This document shows positions 10,986 through 17,961 of a DNA stretch of 64,000 nt, piece after piece. Source of the DNA: Nitratireductor thuwali (lineage in GTDB: Bacteria; Pseudomonadota; Alphaproteobacteria; Rhizobiales; Rhizobiaceae); NCBI RefSeq assembly GCF_036621415.1, contig NZ_CP030941.1, positions 1,116,001-1,180,000 on the forward strand. The letters run 5' to 3'. The notes under the pieces were generated by a model. That model did not search any database and was not told the origin of the DNA. It worked only from the letters and a program-made list of their open reading frames with translations. The position numbers and the translations under genes were made by a program. Numbering within the stretch: position 1 is the stretch's first letter; the number at the start of each line of letters is the position of its first letter.

Positions 10986-11771
10986 GTGACGGAGATTTCC
11001 TATACCCGGGAGGCGGGAGCCGGGCCGCCGATCGTCTTTCTGCACGGGTGGACCATGGAAAGCAGCGTGTTCGCCGGCCAGTTCGCGCGTCTGCAGGACC
11101 GCTTCCACTGCCTAGCGCCGGACCTGCCGGGCCACGGCCGATCGGTGGATCTCACCGCCAACGTCGAAGCCGCCGCCCGGCTGCTCCGCAGCATTATCGA
11201 GAGCCGCAACCTGCGAAACGTGACCCTCGTCGGCTGGTCGCTGGGCGCGACGGTCGCCTGGACTTATCTGGCGCGTTTCGGGAGCGGCCGGATCGGGCGC
11301 ATGGTTTCCGTGGACATGAGCCCGAAGATCGTCAACGAAGGCGACTGGAGCCTTGGCCTGAAAGGCCAGAATCGTGCTCAGACGGCAGTAAAGACGGCGC
11401 ATTTCGCCGAGGACTGGCACGCGAGCGCGCCGGCGATTGCCACGAACATGTTCGCCAGCCGCAACGGCGCGCCGGATCTCGGTCTGGAGCGCGCGGTGGA
11501 GAAGATACGCGCCAACGATCCGGCGGCCATGAACAGCATGTGGGCATCGCTGGTTTCCGCCGACTGCCGCCCTGTCATTCCGTGCTTGGGGGTGCCACTG
11601 CTTGTCGCCCATGGAGCGCTCAGCCGCGTTTACCCCGCCGCGACGGCAAAATGGCTTGCCGAAACCGCCCGGCAAGCCCGCCGCCATACTTTCGAGGCGT
11701 CGGGCCATTCACCGCATCTGGAGGAGCCCGACGAATTTGCCCGGACATTGGCAGCGTTCGCATCCATTTGA
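10986..11771 (+). CDS. Alpha/beta hydrolase
   Basis: Alpha/beta-hydrolase fold enzyme of about 261 aa. The oxyanion region is FLHGWTMES, the nucleophile elbow is GWSLGATVAW (Ser in G-x-S-x-G) and the catalytic His is in ASGHSPHLEEPDEF. GTG at 10986 is chosen as start: it lies one base after the LivM stop, with GAGGCG upstream, and the fold begins a few residues later. An earlier in-frame ATG at 10839 would sit inside the LivM gene. It probably cleaves an ester, lactone or similar precursor of the transported acid (inference). Its stop is only 10 bp from the stop of the converging MaoC gene, with no terminator between them. Confidence 0.88.
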   Translation: MTEISYTREAGAGPPIVFLHGWTMESSVFAGQFARLQDRFHCLAPDLPGHGRSVDLTANVEAAARLLRSIIESRNLRNVTLVGWSLGATVAWTYLARFGSGRIGRMVSVDMSPKIVNEGDWSLGLKGQNRAQTAVKTAHFAEDWHASAPAIATNMFASRNGAPDLGLERAVEKIRANDPAAMNSMWASLVSADCRPVIPCLGVPLLVAHGALSRVYPAATAKWLAETARQARRHTFEASGHSPHLEEPDEFARTLAAFASI

Positions 11772-11781
11772 AGCTGGCCGC

Positions 11782-12144
11782 TCAGGCACCGACGTCTTTC
11801 GCCAGCACCAGCGACCGCCCCTCGCACACCAGATTTCTGTCCGAGGTCTCGCAAGTCGCCCAAAGGTCCACAAGATGCCCGTCCGCACGGAACCGCGAGA
11901 TCGTCACCCGCGCGGTAAGGTCGGTGTCGAGCGGCGCGGATCGGAGGAAGCGCATTTCCTGCTTGAGGTAATTCGTGCCGGGGCCAGGCAGCCTCACTCC
12001 GAGAAGATAGGAAAAAAGCGCGGCGATCAGCGGTTCGGGAACCGTATCCGGCGCAGCGGCCGTCATGTCGATAAGCGCGCCGAACGCTTCCAGATCTTGC
12101 CTGCTGTAGCGCCGCGTGATCTCGGCTGACTGGCCGACCTCCAT
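11782..12144 (-). CDS. MaoC-like hotdog protein lacking the catalytic Asp/His motif
   Basis: Protein of about 120 aa with hotdog-fold features of R-specific enoyl-CoA hydratases, notably LLGVRLPGPGTNYLKQEMRF. The region that should hold S-G-D-x-N-P-x-H reads LIDMTAAAPDTVPEP instead, so the Asp/His dyad is absent. It starts by ATGA overlap at the stop of a second MaoC gene that has the intact motif. Such pairs are known as heterodimeric hydratases (for example mycobacterial HadAB and ChsH1/ChsH2), where one subunit is catalytic and the other shapes the acyl pocket. I infer a similar role here. The start at 12144 is fixed by the overlap; longer in-frame extensions read through the upstream gene. 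Confidence 0.75.
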   Translation of the reverse strand: MEVGQSAEITRRYSRQDLEAFGALIDMTAAAPDTVPEPLIAALFSYLLGVRLPGPGTNYLKQEMRFLRSAPLDTDLTARVTISRFRADGHLVDLWATCETSDRNLVCEGRSLVLAKDVGA

Positions 12145-12500
12145 CACGCGAGCTCCGTTTCGCCGACGAGCAATTCCGCCCCGTCCGCCTGCCGCAGCGC
12201 CTTCATCGCAAAACGCCTCGTCCCGATCTCCTCGACCGTCAGTTCCACCGGCTCGCCCGTGAAGCACGGGTTCGGAAACATCATCGTCTGGTGGGCCTGC
12301 CGAACGCCCGGAAGGCTCGTGCAGAGCATCGCCCACAGTTTCGAATAGATGAGCATGCCATGGGAAACGGTGCGCCCGAACCGCGTGCGGGCGGAGAACG
12401 CGGGATCGACGTGGATGGGATTGTCGTCGCCGGAGATGCGGGCAAAGCGGTCGAATTCGTCCTGCGTCGGCGTCCAGACGGCCTCAACGTGCAGCGGCAT
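12144..12500 (-). CDS. MaoC-type R-specific enoyl-CoA hydratase subunit
   Basis: Hotdog-fold dehydratase of about 118 aa. It has the complete hydratase-2 motif ISGDDNPIHVDPAFS (catalytic Asp and His) followed by RTVSHGMLIYSKLW. The family adds water to trans-2-enoyl-CoA to give (R)-3-hydroxyacyl-CoA, or the reverse. It is coupled by ATGA overlaps to the acyl-CoA ligase upstream and to the motif-less MaoC partner downstream. Its C-terminal half departs from PhaJ-type hydratases, which fits a heterodimer. Confidence 0.85.
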   Translation of the reverse strand: MPLHVEAVWTPTQDEFDRFARISGDDNPIHVDPAFSARTRFGRTVSHGMLIYSKLWAMLCTSLPGVRQAHQTMMFPNPCFTGEPVELTVEEIGTRRFAMKALRQADGAELLVGETELA

Positions 12501-13999
12501 CAGATCATCTCCCTCAGATCGTGCTTGCGCACCTTGCCGGCGGCCGTGCGCGGAAAATCCTCGACGATTGCGAAGCTCTTCGGCACCTTGTAGGCGGCCA
12601 GGCGCTCGCGGCACCAGCTTGCGACGGTGGCGATATCCAGCGTCTTTCCCGGCCTCGGGATAAGGAACGCCGCGCCGACCTCGCCCCATTTTTCGTCCGG
12701 CACCCCGATGACGGCGGCTTCCAGTATGGCCTCGTGCCCGTTCAGGACACGCTCCACCTCGGCCGGATAGACGTTTTCACCGCCGGAAATATACATGTCC
12801 TTGATCCGGTCGACGATGTAGTAGTAGCCGTCGGCATCGCGGCGCGCGACGTCGCCGGATTTGAGCCAGCCGTCCTCGGTGAACGCCTTGCGCGTCGCCT
12901 CCTCATTGGCGAAGTAGCCGGGCGTGATCGCCGGGCCGCGCATCTGCATCTCGCCCTGCCCCACGTCGCCGGGCGCAAGGCCGTCGATCCGCACTTCGGT
13001 CAGCATCTGTGCCTTTCCAACGGAGCCGATCTTTTCCTCGACATGCGCGCGATCCATCAGGAATGCGGTCGGCCCGGTTTCCGTCATGCCGAAACCGTTG
13101 CAGATCAGGCAGCCGCGCTGCGCGAAGAAGCGGATCAGCGATTCAGGCAGCGGCGCGCCGCCGCAGCCGCAGCGGATCGTCTTCCAGTCCACCTCGTCCA
13201 CCCTCTCGTGCAGGCTGAGGGCCTGGAAGATCGCCGGCACACCGAAGAACTGCGTCACCGCGCCGGATCGAAGCAGATCAAGAATGCGGTCGGGCTCGAA
13301 ACGCGGCAGGACCGTCGACGCCCCGCCGAACAGAAAGACCGGAAGAGTGTACAGATTGATTCCCGCGGTATGAAACAGCGGCAGGAAGTTGACGCTGCCG
13401 TCCTGTGAGGTCAGGTCGATCGCCTGGCCGATATTGACGGCATTGGCCCAGCCCATGCGCGCCGTCTGGATGACCGCCTTGGGCAGGCCCGTCGTGCCGG
13501 AGGTGAAGAGCAGGTACCATGGCCGGGTCGCGCTGACCGCCTTGGGCACTGGTCGGCTCTCCGTGTCAAGAAGCTGCGAAAACGCCGTTTCCGAGCCCTC
13601 GGCCGGGCCGATTGAAATCCCCGGAAGCGCCAGAGCCGAAGCAAGCGCGCGAGCGGTCCCGGCGTTTTCCACGTCGAACAACAGAGCCGAGGCGCCGACG
13701 CTCTGCACCACCTCCGTCAGTTCGGCGACCGGCTGGCGCCAGTTGAGCGGTGCCATGACGATGCCGGTCTTCTGGCAGGCGAACAGGGCAACGAAGAATT
13801 CCACGCGGTTGAGGCTCAGCACCACCAGCCGGTCGCCTCTTTCAAGGCCCATCTCCAGCAGCCCCGCGGCGAGCCTGTCTGCCGCCGCGTTGACGTCGGC
13901 GAAGCTCCACCGACGTTCCGTCTCGTGCTCGATGAAGGCGACGGCCCGTGGCGTAAGCTCCGCCCTCTTGGCCGCCATATCGGGTATTGTGTCGAACAA
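12500..13999 (-). CDS. Acyl-CoA synthetase (AMP-forming), class I ANL superfamily
   Basis: Ligase of 499 aa that activates a carboxylic acid with ATP and CoA. The P-loop-like A3 motif is LLFTSGTTGLPKAV. NGFGMTETGP is motif A5, and DGWLKSGDVARRDADGYYYIVDRIKDMYISGGENVYPAEVE covers the A7-A8 hinge. The catalytic Lys is in PRTAAGKVRKHDL at the C-terminus. Resemblance is to fatty-acid/MenE-type ligases and the substrate is not resolved. The start appears to be TTG at 13999, because GGGAGG lies just upstream; the nearest ATG (13978) has no such site. The stop overlaps the next start (ATGA). It probably activates the acid imported by the HAAT system under the same TetR. Confidence 0.9.
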   Translation of the reverse strand: MFDTIPDMAAKRAELTPRAVAFIEHETERRWSFADVNAAADRLAAGLLEMGLERGDRLVVLSLNRVEFFVALFACQKTGIVMAPLNWRQPVAELTEVVQSVGASALLFDVENAGTARALASALALPGISIGPAEGSETAFSQLLDTESRPVPKAVSATRPWYLLFTSGTTGLPKAVIQTARMGWANAVNIGQAIDLTSQDGSVNFLPLFHTAGINLYTLPVFLFGGASTVLPRFEPDRILDLLRSGAVTQFFGVPAIFQALSLHERVDEVDWKTIRCGCGGAPLPESLIRFFAQRGCLICNGFGMTETGPTAFLMDRAHVEEKIGSVGKAQMLTEVRIDGLAPGDVGQGEMQMRGPAITPGYFANEEATRKAFTEDGWLKSGDVARRDADGYYYIVDRIKDMYISGGENVYPAEVERVLNGHEAILEAAVIGVPDEKWGEVGAAFLIPRPGKTLDIATVASWCRERLAAYKVPKSFAIVEDFPRTAAGKVRKHDLREMI

Positions 14000-14011
14000 T
14001 TGCGCCTCCCG

Positions 14012-14794
14012 TCACAACGTATCGAGAAATCTCTCCATCCCCGCCGCCGTCTCCTCGCGGCCGATCAGGCTTCGGAAACTGTCCTGCTCCGCCCGCAGCC
14101 GCTCCGAGACGGCAGCGATCCTTGGCTCGTCCCATACGAGGCGCTTTGTCGCGCGCATGGAGTGGAGAATGCCGGTCTCGTCGAGGCGGCGGATCTTGTC
14201 CCCCAAGCATCTTTCCAGTTCGGCCGCGGGGACCGTCTCTTGCGCGATGCCCAGTTCAACCGCCATCGGCGCGGTCAGCCGGCGGTTTTCAAGCTGGATG
14301 TGCAGCGCGCGGGCTGCGCCGATCCTTTCGGGCAGCAATGCGCACCAGCCGCCATCCGGCGCAAAGCCCACTTCGGTGTAGAAGGGCTGGATGAACGCAT
14401 TCTCGGCCAGCAGAGCAAGATCGGATGCAAAGAGGAGGCCGGCGCTGCCGCCTGTGCAGGCCCCTTGCACGCCCGCGACGACGATGGCAGGAAGCTGGAG
14501 CATGGTCCTGACGATGTCCTGCAACGGACCGACGACCGTGTCCGCGTAGGCAGCCCGGTCCCTGCTCGCATGAAACGCTGCGACATCGCCTCCGGTAGAG
14601 AAGTGGCGGCCTTTCGCCGTGAGCGCGACAAAGGCCGCGTCCTGCCTGCGCGCATGGCCCAGCGCATCGCGCAGTTCCTCGACCATCTGCGGGTCCAGGC
14701 TGTTGCAGCGCTCCGGCGCGTTCAGCTTGATCCGCGTCAGGAGAGCCCCGGACGGAAGGGGCTCGTCGGTAACGGCGATCTTCGGCGCGCTCAT
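14012..14794 (-). CDS. Enoyl-CoA hydratase/isomerase family protein (crotonase)
   Basis: Crotonase-fold protein of 260 aa. The oxyanion-hole segments are RHFSTGGDVAAFH and GACTGGSAGLLFASD. The first catalytic Glu position is kept in FYTEVGFAPDGGW, but the second (Glu164 of rat crotonase) aligns with His in RALHIQLENR. The protein may therefore act as an isomerase, hydrolase or single-acid hydratase rather than a classical hydratase. It sits between tetR (4-bp overlap) and the acyl-CoA ligase (12-bp gap) in one operon. Confidence 0.87.
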   Translation of the reverse strand: MSAPKIAVTDEPLPSGALLTRIKLNAPERCNSLDPQMVEELRDALGHARRQDAAFVALTAKGRHFSTGGDVAAFHASRDRAAYADTVVGPLQDIVRTMLQLPAIVVAGVQGACTGGSAGLLFASDLALLAENAFIQPFYTEVGFAPDGGWCALLPERIGAARALHIQLENRRLTAPMAVELGIAQETVPAAELERCLGDKIRRLDETGILHSMRATKRLVWDEPRIAAVSERLRAEQDSFRSLIGREETAAGMERFLDTL

Positions 14795-15390
14795 GGCTCA
14801 AGGCCGTTGCGTATCAGGTCGGTCGCGCTGTCGACCACCTGGTCGAGATCCGTATCGTCCTGCCACAGAACGTAGCGCTCGCCGAGCGTCTTGGCCATTC
14901 CCATCAGCGCCCAGGCGCGGATTTCCGCATTGCCGGGGCGGATTTCGCCGGTCGCTTCCGCTGCGAGCAGATGGCTGCGGTAGGCATTCGCGAATTCGGT
15001 GAAGTATGCCCTATACGCATCCGGAGCGGCTATCCGCGCTTCCTCGACGATCCGGTAGAGTTCGGGGCGCTCGGCGACGAAGCGGAGGAAAGCCGAAAGC
15101 CCCAGCCGCTCCGCCTCGAGACGCGAGGGAGCACCCGACACCGTCCTCGAGATGACTTCACGGGTAAGGTGGCCCATTTCGCGGACCAGCTCGATAAACA
15201 CCTCATGCTTGCCCTTGAAGTAGATATAAAGGGTCCCCTGCGCGGTGTTTGCCTCACGCGTGATGTCGGTGATCGACGTATCGGCATAGCCGATCGTCCC
15301 GAAAACGCGCTCCGCGGCACGCAGGATCTGTTCTCGGCGCACCTGTCCGCGCTTTGTCTTGGGGGCGTATGACGGCTTCATCACAAACAT
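14791..15390 (-). CDS. TetR/AcrR family transcriptional regulator
   Basis: Repressor-type regulator of about 199 aa. The N-terminal TetR HTH covers REQILRAAERVFGTIGYADTSITDITREANTAQGTLYIYF; the C-terminal part is a ligand/dimerisation domain. I place the start at 15390 (MFVMKPSYAPK), because transcription from the promoter at 15409-15437 would begin just before it and longer frames would read through the promoter. A start at 15381 is also possible. It is the first gene of its operon and carries a perfect 13-bp palindrome over its own start, implying autoregulation. The same core occurs at 6138-6161 before the transporter operon. The effector is probably an acyl-CoA made by this pathway, as for several TetR regulators of acid catabolism (inference). 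Confidence 0.9.
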   Translation of the reverse strand: MFVMKPSYAPKTKRGQVRREQILRAAERVFGTIGYADTSITDITREANTAQGTLYIYFKGKHEVFIELVREMGHLTREVISRTVSGAPSRLEAERLGLSAFLRFVAERPELYRIVEEARIAAPDAYRAYFTEFANAYRSHLLAAEATGEIRPGNAEIRAWALMGMAKTLGERYVLWQDDTDLDQVVDSATDLIRNGLEP

Positions 15391-15437
15391 GACATCCGAT
15401 TCATGTTTGTGATATCGGCTGTCAGGCAAGGGGTCAA
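15380..15437 (-). promoter_or_regulatory. tetR promoter with overlapping perfect TetR operator
   Basis: On the minus strand TTGACC (15437-15432), a 17-bp spacer and TATCAC (15414-15409) make a good sigma-70 promoter. ATCACAAACATGA (15380-15392) and TCATGTTTGTGAT (15401-15413) form a perfect 13-bp inverted repeat with an 8-bp centre. It covers the -10, the transcription start and the first codons. Bound repressor would block this promoter completely. Confidence 0.85.
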
Positions 15438-15591
15438 CATCTTTCCGGCGCGCGCGACAAGCGCACGCCGGTCTTCCTGTGCAGGAGAGCCGGGCCGCCT
15501 GCGCGATGGCCATGCGACGGCGGTTCAGTGGCGGCAAACCATGCGCTCGCGCAGGTTTCCTTGGCGGGTTCCTTCCTGCCTCGAGCAGCCC

Positions 15592-16680
15592 TCAATCGCG
15601 TTGCTCGACCTCGCCCGCGGCCCCGCGTCGCCAATAGGCGGCGACCAGGCTGTCTCGGCGCTGCAGGCCGCGCTCCTTGCGCAAATGAGCACGAATCTGT
15701 CGGGCGGCGGTGTGCTCGCAGCCTGCCCAGACGAAAACGGATGCGTCGTCGCATGGAAAATCGAGCGCCCGCACCGCGTCAGTGAGCAGAGTCGTGCTGC
15801 CTGCCGCCCTGCCTCCGCGCGAAAGCCAGCGCAGGTCGAGATGCGCCTCCGTGCGAAGCTCCTGGCGCTCCGCATCGTCGGCGATCTCGATGAGCGCGAC
15901 CACTTTCTTGCCGGCCGGCAACTGCTCCAGCATGCGGCCTATCGCCGGAAGCGCGGTCTCGTCACCGGCAAGCAGGTACCAGTTGGCTTCACGCAGTTCG
16001 CCGCCGCCGGGGCCGGTCATGCCGACAACGTCGCCCGGCTTGGCGTCGAGAGCGAAGGTGGCGCCGGGGGTCTCTTCGCCCTCATGGAGCACGAAATCAA
16101 TGTCGACTTCACCCGCGTCCACGTCGATGCGGCGGATCGTATAAACGCGGGGAACCGGCCGGGGGCCCTCGGGCCAGGCCTGGCGTCCGTCGGCGGCCAT
16201 CACCGGCCAGACCGGTTTTACGCCTTTTTCCGGCGCAAGCAGCAGGCGGACATGCAGGCCGTCATGGCTGAAGCGCTCGAGATCGCGGCCGGCCAGCGTC
16301 AGCCGGCGCATGCGCGGCGTAAGCTGCCTGGCGCGCAGGACGCGCATCTCGCGGAAATAGGGCAGCGGGGCGCCAGCCCTGACGCCACCCTCCCAAACGA
16401 TCTCAGGCGTCTCGCCGGGCGCGAACTCGCACACATGCTCGGCCACGCCCCATTGCAGGTAGGCGAGCGAGGTCGCGTCATCGGCCGAAACCCGAAATGC
16501 GATCGCCCCGGCGCGTGCTTGCGCCTCGGCCGTGCCGATCCCGAATTCGACCCTCCACCGGTCATCGGAACCGGTCACCGTCCCATGCTCGACGAAATGC
16601 TCGCGCAGCTTCGTCATGACATCGAGCGGAGCAGCCAGCCTCACCGTCGTTTCGGCAAGCAGCGGATGGTGGGCGTTCAC
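15592..16680 (-). CDS. Siderophore-interacting protein with N-terminal DUF2218 domain (ferric-siderophore reductase)
   Basis: Flavoprotein of 362 aa that reduces iron bound to imported siderophores in the cytoplasm (ViuB/SIP family). Residues 1-90 match DUF2218 and the rest is SIP: FAD site RVYTIRRID, then VVGMTGPGGG and the NAD(P)-binding stretch YLLAGDETALPAIGRML, ending with VFVWAGCEHTAARQIR and LVAAYWRRG. The start is GTG at 16680, overlapping the MFS stop (GTGA) with GGAGAG upstream. It is the third gene of the receptor-permease-reductase operon. Confidence 0.92.
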   Translation of the reverse strand: MNAHHPLLAETTVRLAAPLDVMTKLREHFVEHGTVTGSDDRWRVEFGIGTAEAQARAGAIAFRVSADDATSLAYLQWGVAEHVCEFAPGETPEIVWEGGVRAGAPLPYFREMRVLRARQLTPRMRRLTLAGRDLERFSHDGLHVRLLLAPEKGVKPVWPVMAADGRQAWPEGPRPVPRVYTIRRIDVDAGEVDIDFVLHEGEETPGATFALDAKPGDVVGMTGPGGGELREANWYLLAGDETALPAIGRMLEQLPAGKKVVALIEIADDAERQELRTEAHLDLRWLSRGGRAAGSTTLLTDAVRALDFPCDDASVFVWAGCEHTAARQIRAHLRKERGLQRRDSLVAAYWRRGAAGEVEQRD

Positions 16681-17957
16681 GGGTTCTCTCCAATCTGCGC
16701 GAGGGCCGCAGGGCGCGTCGTTTCTATGCGTCCGGTTTCACGGGCCACGGACCGGCCGGCAACGACGGCGATCGCCGGTATCGTGGCTAGCGCGATCACG
16801 CCGGCACCGGCGAAAAAGATGCCGTAGCCCAGGTGCTGCGCGACATAGCCGGCTCCGACGCCGCCGCCCATGCTGACGAGCGCGTCCATGGACTGGAACA
16901 GCGTAAAGTCGACGCCGCCCTGGCGCGGGTCGGACCAGTGCATGAATTGAGCATAGAGGGCGACGAAGCCGAGCGCCATGATCCCTGAAGAGCTGGCGAC
17001 CGCAACGGTGGCCAGCGCCCAATTCGGGATATCGGGAAAAAGGCCGCTGGCGGCGAAGAAGAGCAGAGCACCGGCCTGCAGGACCAGCGCGATCACCAGC
17101 ACGGCACGCGCGCCCAGCACCCGCACCAGCGCGCCGCCGACAAGTGCCGCGGCAAGCCCGACAAACATGCTGCCGGCGCCGTTGATCAAGCCCATCGCCG
17201 CAAGGTCCAGCCCCGCATCGATGAGGAACGGACCAATCATTATCATGGCCGTCTTCTGGGCGATCACGTAGAGCGCGGCGGCCAGCAGGCCGCGGCGGAT
17301 CTCCGGCCGGCGGAGAGCGGATGCGAGCGAGGGCACGTGCGTGCGGGTTTCGGCCGCCGCATATGCGCGCGAGCGCAGCAGGAACGGCACGCCGAGCAGC
17401 ACCAGAAGGGCGGCCATGCTCCACACGGAAACGCTCCAGCCATAGGCCGCAACGATAATCAGGAACAGCCCGCCGCCGATTGCCGAACCCAGATAGGCGC
17501 CTCCCACCTGGGCCGCATTGGCCCAGCCGTGCTGTTTGCGCGGAAGGGCCTCGACCGCGTAGCCGTCGCAGGCGATATCGACCGTGGCGGCGGCGAGCGC
17601 GATAATGGTGAGGCAGGCGAGAACCGGGCCCAGCAAGCCAGGGCCGATCAGCCCCACCACGCCAAGGCCGAGAACCGAGATGCCGCCGCCGATGGCGACG
17701 ATCACGGCGGAGCGGTTGCGGCCGGCGGGCGGAAGCCTGAAGCGTTCCACCATCGGCGCCCACAGGAACTTCAGCGCCCAGGGCAACGCGATCAGCGAGA
17801 GCAGCCCGACCTCATCGAGCGCCATGCCCCGGTCGCGCATGACCGCCGGCAAGCCGGCCCATGTGATGCCGCCGATGACGCTTTGCGCGACATAGAGGCC
17901 GCCGACCGCCAGCACGACGGCGGCAGGCGAACGCGTGACGGGGCTATTCGTTGCCAT
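16677..17957 (-). CDS. MFS transporter (RhtX/FptX-like siderophore permease)
   Basis: Twelve-segment major facilitator of about 426 aa, starting MATNSPVTRS four bases after the receptor stop. It begins with ITWAGLPAVMRDRGMALDEVGLL and contains the conserved LPWALKFLWAPMVERF of the AmpG/RhtX group. RhtX and FptX are single-protein inner-membrane importers of rhizobactin 1021 and pyochelin. Position between a TonB receptor and a SIP reductase fits import of a ferric siderophore across the inner membrane. Confidence 0.88.
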   Translation of the reverse strand: MATNSPVTRSPAAVVLAVGGLYVAQSVIGGITWAGLPAVMRDRGMALDEVGLLSLIALPWALKFLWAPMVERFRLPPAGRNRSAVIVAIGGGISVLGLGVVGLIGPGLLGPVLACLTIIALAAATVDIACDGYAVEALPRKQHGWANAAQVGGAYLGSAIGGGLFLIIVAAYGWSVSVWSMAALLVLLGVPFLLRSRAYAAAETRTHVPSLASALRRPEIRRGLLAAALYVIAQKTAMIMIGPFLIDAGLDLAAMGLINGAGSMFVGLAAALVGGALVRVLGARAVLVIALVLQAGALLFFAASGLFPDIPNWALATVAVASSSGIMALGFVALYAQFMHWSDPRQGGVDFTLFQSMDALVSMGGGVGAGYVAQHLGYGIFFAGAGVIALATIPAIAVVAGRSVARETGRIETTRPAALAQIGENP

Positions 17958-17961
17958 CCTG

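Noticed and set aside
15391..15537. Longer N-terminus for the TetR protein (49 more residues)
   Set aside because: It would read through the predicted promoter and operator and adds residues unlike any TetR N-terminus.
15438..15591. Short frames between tetR and the SIP gene
   Set aside because: No ribosome site and no stable frame across both strands; they continue into neighbouring genes in the wrong frame.
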